A stretch of DNA of 44,143 nucleotides from Streptomyces sp. H27-H5 (GTDB taxonomy: Bacteria > Actinomycetota > Actinomycetes > Streptomycetales > Streptomycetaceae): NCBI RefSeq assembly GCF_026627505.1, contig NZ_JAPNLK010000071.1, forward strand, positions 1-44,143, in the 5' to 3' direction. Positions within the stretch are counted from its first letter, which is position 1. The number at the start of each line of letters is the position of its first letter. The notes beneath the pieces are model-generated. The model did no database searches, was not told where the DNA came from, and saw nothing but the letters and a program-made list of their open reading frames with translations. This document shows, piece after piece, positions 1 to 7,939 of the stretch. The position numbers and the translations under genes are program-made.

Positions 1-2
1 AC

Positions 3-89
3 TTCCTGCCCTCAGGCCTGCCCTTCGGCAGTCCCGAGGACTGCCTCGACTGCGCCTGCTACCTCTACCTCGGCGACCAGCCGACCTGA
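3..89 (+). CDS. C-terminal end of an unknown protein (5' end outside window)
   Basis: An open frame runs in from the left edge and stops at TGA 87-89. The 28 visible residues are cysteine-containing (EDCLDCACYLYLGDQPT at the end). No family can be named from so short a piece. It is followed by a hairpin that would suit a terminator, which supports a real gene end here. The next gene runs convergently. Confidence 0.4.
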   Translation, partial: FLPSGLPFGSPEDCLDCACYLYLGDQPT

Positions 90-125
90 CCAACACCCCT
101 CCACGAACTTTCGCGGTGCAGCACT

Positions 126-150
126 AGGGCCTGTCTTCGGATCAGGCCCT
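126..150. terminator. bidirectional hairpin between convergent genes
   Basis: AGGGCCTG and CAGGCCCT form a perfect 8-bp stem around a 9-nt loop. It lies between the plus-strand gene ending at 89 and the minus-strand gene ending at 159, so it could terminate both. There is no clear T-run, which is common for actinomycete terminators. Confidence 0.5.
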
Positions 151-158
151 GGGATCGG

Positions 159-590
159 TCAGCCGAGCTTCTCGCCGTACACGCGCTCGACCGTCATCGT
201 CATCAGCACCCTGCGGTCGGACACCATCACCGACCGGTACTCCTCCCAGTCCGGGTGCTCCCCGGCGGCGAGGCGGTAGTACTCCACGAGCGCGTCGACC
301 TCGGGGCCGTGCGGGTCGGTGCCCGGGCCGACGAGCGTCACGGGCCCCTCGGCGGTGGCCCAGGAACGGCCGTCGGGTGCGGTGACCTCCAGGGCGGCCC
401 GCGGGTCGCGGCGCAGGTTCGCCGTCTTGGCCCGCCCCTCGGTCATCGAGACGTGCAGCAGACCCGTCCCGCTGTCGTAGAAGGGCATGACGGGGGAGAG
501 TTGGGGGAGGCCGCTCGACTTGATCGTGGCGAGGACACCGAGTCGGCTCCCCGCGAGCAGCGTGCGCGGTTCGAATGGCGTGGCAGTCAT
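159..590 (-). CDS. PPOX-class probable F420/FMN-dependent enzyme
   Basis: A 143-residue protein of the pyridoxamine 5'-phosphate oxidase-like split-barrel fold. It begins MTATPFEPRTLL and shows the usual layout: a strand with GVLATIKSSGLPQLSPVMPFY, then TANLRRDPRAALEV, then the conserved EYYRLAAGEHPDWEEYRSVMV segment seen in the Rv1155-like F420-dependent subgroup. Such proteins bind F420 or FMN in the cytoplasm and act as small reductases; the substrate here is unknown. The frame stays open further upstream, but I start at ATG 588-590 because the residues before it are low-complexity Arg/Pro and unlike the family. It is monocistronic, facing the gene at the left edge. Confidence 0.8.
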   Translation of the reverse strand: MTATPFEPRTLLAGSRLGVLATIKSSGLPQLSPVMPFYDSGTGLLHVSMTEGRAKTANLRRDPRAALEVTAPDGRSWATAEGPVTLVGPGTDPHGPEVDALVEYYRLAAGEHPDWEEYRSVMVSDRRVLMTMTVERVYGEKLG

Positions 591-649
591 GTCCGGAGTC
601 AACCCGACGGCGGCCGGGGGTTGTTCCCGGCGCGCCGGTGCGCGAACAC

Positions 650-684
650 GGCCGCCCCCGCCCCGGGAGGGGGCGGGGGCGGCC
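650..684 (-). terminator. strong GC hairpin after the chitinase gene
   Basis: GGCCGCCCCCGCCCC at 650-664 pairs perfectly with 670-684 over 15 bp, with a 5-nt loop. It sits 25 bp beyond the chitinase stop codon and just upstream of the PPOX gene start, so it probably insulates the PPOX gene from chitinase transcription. Confidence 0.75.
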
Positions 685-708
685 GGCGCTCGGCGCGGGG
701 TGGGGGGA

Positions 709-2403
<1,695 letters not shown>

Positions 2404-2484
2404 GAACTGACTCCGGGGGGTGGGAGGGGGGAGCATCAGCTTCAGGTGAGAGAAGTGATAGCGATCACCCTGGCCCCCAGTCAA

Positions 2485-2512
2485 TGGTTTGGACCAAAGA
2501 AGGACTAGACCA
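2485..2512 (-). promoter_or_regulatory. chitinase-type 12-bp direct repeats (DasR/dre-like)
   Basis: On the minus strand, TGGTCTAGTCCT and TGGTCCAAACCA are tandem 12-mers separated by 4 bp, about 80-110 bp upstream of the chitinase start. They match the repeats known from Streptomyces chitinase promoters (TGGTCCAGACCT type). These overlap the binding sites of the GlcNAc-responsive GntR repressor DasR. The DasR gene is not in this window. Confidence 0.8.
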
Positions 2513-2657
2513 CTCGGGCGCCAAAGCGCCTCGTCAGAGACCTGAGGGCATATGCAGAACCGCCCGCCACCCCGGGTGACGAGCGGTTTAAGGCTGCACT
2601 AAGCCATCCGCCGGCAAGGTTTCGGCAACAAACCAGCCAAACCCCGTTCTTGTGCGC

Positions 2658-3785
2658 TCAGGCGGAGTTCGAGTCCTCCGTCGGCATGCCGTACGCATCT
2701 GCGATGAGCCCGTACGAGCGCAACCGGGCATCCCCGCCGTGGGCGTTGGCGGTCAGCATCAGCTCGTCCGCGCCCGTCCGCTTCACCAGGTCGTCGAGTC
2801 CCTCGCGGACCTCGTCGGGGGTGCCGTGGACGATGTTCGCGAGCCAGCCGTCCACGAACTCCCGCTCCAGCGGCGAGAAGGGGTACGCGGCCGCCTCCTC
2901 GGGCGTCGGGACCAGCCCGGGCCGCCCGCCGCGCAGCCGCAGCATCGACAGCGCGCCCGTCAGCACCTGCGCCCGGGCCTCCTCGTCGGTGTCGGCGGCC
3001 AGGGCCGCGGCCCCGATCAGGGCGTACGGGGCGTCGAGCACGGCCGAGGGCCGGAAGCTCTGCCGGTACAGGTCCAGCGCGGGAATCGTGCCGGCCGCCG
3101 AGAAGTGGTGGGCGTACGCGAAGGGCAGGCCCAGCTCGCCGGCGAGGCGGGCGCTGAAGCCGGAGGAGCCGAGCAGCCAGATCGGCGGTCGGCCGGCGGG
3201 GCCCTGGACGGGGCCGGGCACGGCGTGCACCCGGGCATAGGGGTGCCCGTCGGGGAAGTCGTCGTCGAGGAAGCGGATCAGCTCCCCCAGCTGCCGGGGG
3301 AATCCGTCGGCGGCGTCGTCGGCCCGTCCGGCTCCGCGCAGCGCGGCCGCGGTACGGGGGTCCGTGCCGGGGGCGCGCCCCAGTCCGAGGTCGATCCGGC
3401 CCGGCGCGAAGGCCTCCAGGGTGCCGAACTGCTCGGCGACGGCCAGCGGGGCGTGGTTGGGCAGCATGACCCCGCCCGAGCCGAGCCGTATCCGGGAGGT
3501 GTGCGCGGCGAGGTGGGCGAGGATCACCGCCGGGGAGGAACTGGCCACTCCGGGCATGGAGTGGTGTTCGGCCACCCAGTGCCGGTGGAACCCCCGGGAT
3601 TCGGCCAGCCGGGAGATCGCCACGCTGGTGCGCAGCGACGCGTGGGCGGTACTGCCGGCCCCGACGGTGACGAGGTCCAGCACCGAGAGCGGGACCGGCG
3701 CGCTCCCCCGCACGGTTCCCCGGATCGGATCCGCGGTCCCATCCGTCCCGGCTGCCCTGATTCCCTCGTCCCCGGCGTCACTCAT
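2658..3785 (-). CDS. luciferase-like (LLM-class) flavin-dependent oxidoreductase
   Basis: A 375-residue bacterial luciferase-like TIM-barrel flavoprotein, probably FMN-dependent and cytoplasmic. It has the subgroup hallmarks LSVLDLVTVGAG near the N-terminus, HRHWVAEHHSMPGVASSSPAV, IRLGSGGVMLPNHAPLAVAEQFGTLEAFAPGRIDLGLGRAPG, and a C-terminal GTPDEVREGLDDLVKRTGADELML. These match the group often annotated as MsnO8-like LLM oxidoreductases, whose substrates are mostly unknown. I start at ATG 3783-3785, which has GGAG 5 nt upstream; about 27 extra residues in the open frame lack homology-like character. It is monocistronic and diverges from the IclR gene. Confidence 0.88.
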   Translation of the reverse strand: MSDAGDEGIRAAGTDGTADPIRGTVRGSAPVPLSVLDLVTVGAGSTAHASLRTSVAISRLAESRGFHRHWVAEHHSMPGVASSSPAVILAHLAAHTSRIRLGSGGVMLPNHAPLAVAEQFGTLEAFAPGRIDLGLGRAPGTDPRTAAALRGAGRADDAADGFPRQLGELIRFLDDDFPDGHPYARVHAVPGPVQGPAGRPPIWLLGSSGFSARLAGELGLPFAYAHHFSAAGTIPALDLYRQSFRPSAVLDAPYALIGAAALAADTDEEARAQVLTGALSMLRLRGGRPGLVPTPEEAAAYPFSPLEREFVDGWLANIVHGTPDEVREGLDDLVKRTGADELMLTANAHGGDARLRSYGLIADAYGMPTEDSNSA

Positions 3786-3935
3786 CGTCGCTCCCGTCCC
3801 GTGCTGCCCTCGCGGCTTCCCGCATGTCCGTACGAGGAATTCGAACCATCGAGGAGGCCGGGACATTCCCGACGGCCTGCGGAACGTTCATGCCAGCGGC
3901 ATATGCCAGGCGAGTAGATCCAGGCAGAGGGACTT

Positions 3936-3951
3936 GATTGAGCCATCAATC
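3936..3951. promoter_or_regulatory. inverted repeat in the divergent promoter region of the IclR gene
   Basis: GATTGA-GCCA-TCAATC is a perfect 6-bp inverted repeat. It lies in the 245-bp gap between the divergent flavin oxidoreductase and IclR genes, about 80 bp upstream of the IclR start. Its position suits an operator for autoregulation or joint control. This is inference from position and symmetry only. Confidence 0.45.
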
Positions 3952-4030
3952 TCTTCAACAGGCGCTCCACACAAGCCGCTTGATGGCTATCGTGGGGGAG
4001 CAAGCGGTAACAACCTGGTAGGGGGAAACC

Positions 4031-4789
4031 GTGGCGCTGAAGCCCGAGCCGACCGCGCCGTTCCATTCGGTGCAGTACGCCCTTCGCGTACTCGAAACGA
4101 TCGCCCGGCACACCGGCGGTGTGACCGACGCGCAGATAGCGCGTGAGACAGGCCTGCCCTCGGTCCACCTGTCCCCGATGCTGCTCATGCTGCGCCGGGA
4201 GGGGTACGTGCTCCAGGTCTCCGACGGCGCCTATGCCATAGGGGACTCGCTCGTCCTCCTCGGCTCCGGCGTCGACCGGCAGCAGGCCCTCCAGGACAAG
4301 CTCCAGGACACCCTGGACCGACTGCGGGACTCGGTCGGGGCGGCGGTCTACATCAGCCGCTACGTCGACGGCGAGGTCCGCATCACCCAGTTCGCGGACA
4401 GTCCGCGCACCCCCAAGGTGCACGAGTGGGTCGACTTCCGCTCGGCGGCGCACGCCAGCGCCGTCGGCAAGTGCCTGCTGACCCAGCTCGACCAGAACGG
4501 TCGACGGGACCACCTGTCCCGGCACAAGATCGCCCGGCTGACGTCGAAGACGATCGTGAACGAGAGCGTGCTGTTCTCCAAGCTGGACAGTCAGCCCGCC
4601 ACCGTGCCCGTGCTGGACCTCCAGGAGTACGCCGTGGGCACCGTCTGCGCGGCGGTACCGATCACCGCCGGCGCCTCGGTGGGCTGCCTGGCCCTGTCGA
4701 TGCCGGTCGAGCACGCGCACCGACTGCGGGCCGCGGCGGAGACGCTGAACCGGAAGGCCGCGCCGCTGCTGCTGTCGCTCACGCTCTGA
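4031..4789 (+). CDS. IclR-family transcriptional regulator
   Basis: A 252-residue DNA-binding regulator. Residues ~12-70 form the winged helix (HSVQYALRVLETIARHTGGVTDAQIARETGLPSVHLSPMLLMLRREGYV). The rest is the IclR effector-binding domain, recognisable from HASAVGKCLLTQL and the C-terminal VCAAVPITAGASVGCLALSMP. Start GTG at 4031 follows AGGGGGAAACC, a clear ribosome site. The divergent luciferase-like enzyme is the most likely local target, with the inverted repeat at 3936-3951 a candidate operator. The ligand cannot be told from the sequence. Confidence 0.9.
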   Translation: MALKPEPTAPFHSVQYALRVLETIARHTGGVTDAQIARETGLPSVHLSPMLLMLRREGYVLQVSDGAYAIGDSLVLLGSGVDRQQALQDKLQDTLDRLRDSVGAAVYISRYVDGEVRITQFADSPRTPKVHEWVDFRSAAHASAVGKCLLTQLDQNGRRDHLSRHKIARLTSKTIVNESVLFSKLDSQPATVPVLDLQEYAVGTVCAAVPITAGASVGCLALSMPVEHAHRLRAAAETLNRKAAPLLLSLTL

Positions 4790-4843
4790 CGGGCGACGCA
4801 CCCCGGAGGCGGCTTCGGGCCCGCGCACCCGGACCCGGAAACC

Positions 4844-4883
4844 ACTTCGGGCGGTTCCCGGTGAACCGGAAACCGCCCGAAGT
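4844..4883. terminator. long hairpin between the IclR gene and tRNA-Lys
   Basis: ACTTCGGGCGGTT at 4844-4856 pairs with AACCGCCCGAAGT at 4871-4883. Adding the inner CCCGG/CCGG bases gives an 18-bp stem with one mismatch and a TGAA loop. It lies just beyond the tRNA-Lys 3' end (minus strand) and 55 bp after the IclR stop, so it probably terminates both convergent transcripts. Confidence 0.8.
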
Positions 4884-4888
4884 ACAGG

Positions 4889-4962
4889 TGCGCCGCCAGG
4901 GACTCGAACCCCGGACCCGCTGATTAAGAGTCAGCTGCTCTAACCAACTGAGCTAGCGGCGC
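4889..4962 (-). tRNA. tRNA-Lys (anticodon CTT), copy 1
   Basis: A 74-nt cloverleaf. The acceptor arm is GCGCCGC/GCGGCGC with discriminator A. The D-arm contains AGCTCAGTTGGTTAGAGC, the anticodon loop reads ACTCTTAAT with anticodon CTT, and the T-loop is GGTTCGAGTCC. No CCA is encoded. It is identical base for base to the plus-strand copy at 12086-12159. Confidence 0.97.
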
Positions 4963-4974
4963 CTGACAGAGAAA

Positions 4975-5002
4975 ATACTACCCGGTCCCCAGGGGTGCTC
5001 AA
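4975..5002 (-). promoter_or_regulatory. promoter of tRNA-Lys copy 1
   Basis: On the minus strand TTGAGC (4997-5002) and TAGTAT (4975-4980) are spaced 16 bp apart and end 12 bp before the mature tRNA 5' base. This is a good match to the HrdB-type vegetative promoter of actinomycetes. Confidence 0.65.
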
Positions 5003-5007
5003 AACCA

Positions 5008-5331
5008 TTACCCCCTGAGGTACGCGAGGACCGCGAGGACCCTGCGGTGCGTCTCCTCGGCGGGCGGCAGGTCCAGCTTTCCGAGGATGTTCCCGATGTG
5101 TTTGCCCACGGCCGCCTCGGACACCACCAGCTCACGGGCGATGGCCCCGTTGGATCTCCCCTCCGCGACGAGGCCCAGCACCTCCCGCTCGCGCGCGGTG
5201 AGCGCGGCCAGCGGATCGCGGCGCCTGGCCAGGAGCCGGCGCACCACCTCGGGGTCCACGACCGTGCCGCCGGCCGCGACGGTGACCACCGCGTCGAGGA
5301 ACTGCTCGACCTGGCCGACCCGGTCCTTCGG
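5008..5331 (-). pseudogene. truncated NarL/FixJ-type response regulator (LuxR-HTH part only)
   Basis: Only the last third of a two-component response regulator is present. It starts with PKDRVGQVEQFLDAVVTVAAGGTVVDPEVV, the usual end of the receiver domain (compare the common KDRV...EF...A...VAAGGT). It continues into a complete LuxR/GerE helix-turn-helix: LTAREREVLGLVAEGRSN, then the recognition helix region. No receiver domain with its phospho-acceptor Asp and no histidine kinase is nearby, and the upstream residues are unrelated. The frame can start at GTG 5289 and give a 93-residue DNA-binding stub, so a residual product is possible. It abuts the tRNA-Lys promoter, a common location for deletion scars. 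Confidence 0.75.
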
Positions 5332-5404
5332 GCCGGACCACGGGCCCAGGGGGCGGGTCGGGGGTGGGGCCGGCCCTACCCCCGCGGGCGGTCGTGGCGC
5401 CCGG

Positions 5405-7081
5405 TCAGCGGTCCAGGAGGTCGGTCCGGCCCTGGGCCTCGTAGGACGACAGCAGGCCGGCCAGGGACTCCGCGTCCAGGGGCCGGTATCCCGGTTCGCC
5501 GGGCGGGGACCACCAGACGGGGTCCGGGCAGCGGAAGCCGGCGCGGCGCAGGGCCACGCGGTGGACCTTGTTCGTCGCCGTCGTCGGCATCTCGGGGACC
5601 ACCCGGACGTAGCGCGGCGGCATCTTCGTGCCCAGGTCGGGCTGCGCGGCGAGGAAGGCGGCGAACGCCGACGGGGAGAACTCCGTTCCGGGGCGGAGCG
5701 CGACGGCCGCCATCACCTGGTCGCCCGCGACCTCGTCCGGGACGGCGTACACGGCCACGGCCGCCGCGTCCTGCCATCGGGCGAGGATGTTCTCGATGAC
5801 GGCCGCGGCGAGGTTCTCGCTGTCGACCCGCAGTCGGTCGTCGGTGCGGCCCGCGAAGTAGAGGAATCCGGCGGCGTCCCGGAAGAAGAGGTCGCCGGTC
5901 CAGTACCAGCCGTCGCGGGTGCGCGCCGCCTCGGCGTCGGGGTTGCGCCAGTACCCCTCGAAGAGGCCGCGGCCGCGGTTGACGAGTTCCCCTATGGCCT
6001 CCCGGCCGTTGAGGAGGCGGCCCGAGCCGTCGAGCGCGGCGGCCGGGCACTCCTCCCCCGTCTCGGGGTCGACGACCGCGAGGTCGTCCCCGGCGCCGGC
6101 CCGGCCCAGCGCTGCCGGCGGGGTGTCGGGGGTGCGGACCACGGAGGCGCCGCCCTCGGTGGCCCCGTATCCCTCCACCAGCCGGACCCCGAACCGCTCG
6201 GCGAAGCGGGCGGCGTCCACCGCGCCGGCCTCGGTGCCGAAGCCGAGCCTCAGGGTGTGCGCGCGGTCGTCGGGGCGGGGCTCGGTGGCCAGGAGGTACT
6301 GGATCGCCCGGCCGACGTAGGTGAAGTAGGTGGCCTCGTAGGCCCGTACGTCGTCCAGGAACCGGGAGGCCGAGAAGCGCCGCCGCAGGGCCACGGACGC
6401 GCCGCCGGCCAGCGCCGGCAGCCAGTCGGCGATGACCGCGTTGCCGTGGAAGAGCGGCATGCAGACGTAGTGGACGTCGTCGGGGGTGACCGAGAACTGG
6501 CGGGCCAGCGCGGTTCCGGCGGCGGCCAGGCGGCCCTGGGTGCAGAGGGCGGCCTTGGGGGCGCCGGTGGAGCCGGACGTGAAGTAGAGGAGCATCCGGG
6601 AGGCGGGGGTGGGGCCGCCGGAGAGGACGGCCTCCCCCGGCTTGGCTCCCGCGTAGGGCGCCAGCAGTCGCGCGTACTCCTCGGTGTCGGTCACGAGGAT
6701 CCGTACGCCCGGCAGGTCGAGGCCGCGCAGCAGCGGCAGGTGGGCGCGCTCGGTGACGAGGATCCGGCAGTCGGTGTGCAGGATGTCGCGGGCCAGCTCG
6801 GGGCCGCGCCGGGTCGGGTTGATCCCGGCGACGGCGGCCCCGGCGAGGGCCGCCGCGCCGAGCCAGAACGGGAACTCCGGGGTGTTGTCGAGCAGCACTC
6901 CCAGGTGCGGCTCGGCCTCCGGCGGCAGGAGGTCGACGAGCAGCGCGGCGCGTGCGGCGGCCTCCTGGGCGGTCCGGTGTCGGCTGAGGACGGCGTGCTC
7001 GTGCTTCAGTCCGGGCCGGTGGTCGCCCCATTGGCGCGCGATGAGCTCCGCGACGGTCTCGGGTGTGGTCGTCGTCCGCAT
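5405..7081 (-). CDS. AMP-forming acyl-CoA synthetase (FATP/FadD-like)
   Basis: A 558-residue adenylate-forming enzyme that would activate a carboxylic acid to its acyl-CoA. Motifs in order: the P-loop-like YFTSGSTGAPKAAL near 190, the YGATEGG adenylate motif near 320, GWYWTGDLFFRDAAGFLYFAGRTDD near 415, RVDSENLAAAVIENIL, and the C-terminal TATNKVHRVALRR. The SEN-type turn after the GRxDD motif resembles very-long-chain/FATP synthetases. ATG at 7079-7081 is the first start and has no purine-rich ribosome site on this strand; the upstream bases are CT-rich, so translation may be leaderless. A 15-bp palindrome sits 15 bp upstream. The substrate is unknown. Confidence 0.88.
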   Translation of the reverse strand: MRTTTTPETVAELIARQWGDHRPGLKHEHAVLSRHRTAQEAAARAALLVDLLPPEAEPHLGVLLDNTPEFPFWLGAAALAGAAVAGINPTRRGPELARDILHTDCRILVTERAHLPLLRGLDLPGVRILVTDTEEYARLLAPYAGAKPGEAVLSGGPTPASRMLLYFTSGSTGAPKAALCTQGRLAAAGTALARQFSVTPDDVHYVCMPLFHGNAVIADWLPALAGGASVALRRRFSASRFLDDVRAYEATYFTYVGRAIQYLLATEPRPDDRAHTLRLGFGTEAGAVDAARFAERFGVRLVEGYGATEGGASVVRTPDTPPAALGRAGAGDDLAVVDPETGEECPAAALDGSGRLLNGREAIGELVNRGRGLFEGYWRNPDAEAARTRDGWYWTGDLFFRDAAGFLYFAGRTDDRLRVDSENLAAAVIENILARWQDAAAVAVYAVPDEVAGDQVMAAVALRPGTEFSPSAFAAFLAAQPDLGTKMPPRYVRVVPEMPTTATNKVHRVALRRAGFRCPDPVWWSPPGEPGYRPLDAESLAGLLSSYEAQGRTDLLDR

Positions 7082-7096
7082 GCCGCCGGAGGTTAG

Positions 7097-7111
7097 CTGA
7101 CGTTACGTCAG
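7097..7111. promoter_or_regulatory. palindromic operator candidate before the acyl-CoA synthetase
   Basis: CTGACGT-T-ACGTCAG is a perfect 7-bp inverted repeat around one base. It lies 16 bp upstream of the acyl-CoA synthetase start and overlaps the stop codon of the upstream LPMO gene (TCA at 7108-7110). The symmetry resembles TetR-family operators that control fatty-acid genes. No TetR gene is adjacent, so the regulator is unknown. Confidence 0.55.
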
Positions 7112-7716
7112 AATTGAACGTCGGAGCAGGAGTAGAAGGCCATCGGGGTGTCGTTGACGGTCCAGACCGCCAGGATCATGTGGCGCCCGGTCTTTCCGCT
7201 CGGCATGGCGCCCTGGTGGACGGTGGTCGAGGCGGGTCGGGCGCCGTTGTAGGCGACCGTGAGGAAGGGCTGCGGGTCGAGGGCGGCCCGGGTGAGCGGC
7301 CTGGTGGGGTCCCAGCCGTTCTTGGTGACGTAGTACTTGAAGTCGGTGGTGGAGTGGTTGGCGGTGAACTGCCACCGGAAGCCGTAGCTCTGGCCGCTGT
7401 TGACACGGGTGGCGGGCCAGGTACCGCCGCGCTGGTCGTCGAGTTCGGCGAACTGGGCGTTGCCGGCCGCGCATATCTTCCCGTCGGCCGGTCCGGCGGC
7501 CGGGAAGCCCTTGAGGCCTTCGACGCTCTGCGGTTCCCACTGGATCTGGCCGCAGTTGGAGACGGTCTTGTTGGCACAGAGCTTCTGGCGACTGATGGGG
7601 GTGTCGGTGTATCCGTGGCTGCTGGCGGTGGGGGTGCCGAGGAGGGTGGCACCGGCGACGAGACCGAGACCGAGGGCCGTGACGCCGGCTCGTTTGGGCA
7701 TGCGGAAGGAACGCAT
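7108..7716 (-). CDS. secreted chitin-active lytic polysaccharide monooxygenase (AA10)
   Basis: A 202-residue copper enzyme that oxidatively cleaves crystalline chitin and aids chitinases. Residues 1-33 are a signal peptide. Cleavage before His34 (SS|HGYTDTPISR) would expose the N-terminal histidine of the copper histidine brace. The second brace His is about residue 121 in FTANHSTTDFKYYVTKNGWDP. Family landmarks SRQKLCA, CGQIQWEPQSVEG, GGTWPA and GRHMILAVWTVNDTPMAFYSCSDV are all present. There is no extra binding module. ATG 7714-7716 has AAGGAG 6-7 nt upstream. DasR-type boxes lie in the promoter region, matching the chitinase in this window. Confidence 0.95.
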   Translation of the reverse strand: MRSFRMPKRAGVTALGLGLVAGATLLGTPTASSHGYTDTPISRQKLCANKTVSNCGQIQWEPQSVEGLKGFPAAGPADGKICAAGNAQFAELDDQRGGTWPATRVNSGQSYGFRWQFTANHSTTDFKYYVTKNGWDPTRPLTRAALDPQPFLTVAYNGARPASTTVHQGAMPSGKTGRHMILAVWTVNDTPMAFYSCSDVQF

Positions 7717-7777
7717 GATGCTCCTTGGACGTGGGGGGAGTCTGACGAGAGCGTGCGCACGCGTGGGGATGATTTCC

Positions 7778-7831
7778 AGGTCTAGACCAAGTCCCAGATT
7801 ATTGACGCGAGTTGGCCATGTCTATACCAAT
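7778..7831 (-). promoter_or_regulatory. two DasR-type (dre) boxes upstream of the LPMO gene
   Basis: AGGTCTAGACCAA (7778-7790) contains the perfect palindrome GGTCTAGACC. A second, weaker box ATGTCTATACCAAT occupies 7818-7831, centres about 41 bp apart. Both resemble the TGGTCTAGACCA consensus of DasR. They lie 60-115 bp upstream of the LPMO start, implying GlcNAc-controlled expression. Confidence 0.8.
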
Positions 7832-7939
7832 GGGAAAACGGGTGGTCCGGTCGTTCCCGGCCACCCGTTCTCCCGCGTCGCTCGTCGTCTTCTCCGCGTC
7901 GCCGCCGTCTTCTCCCGTGTCCCGGGCCGCCGATCGCCG

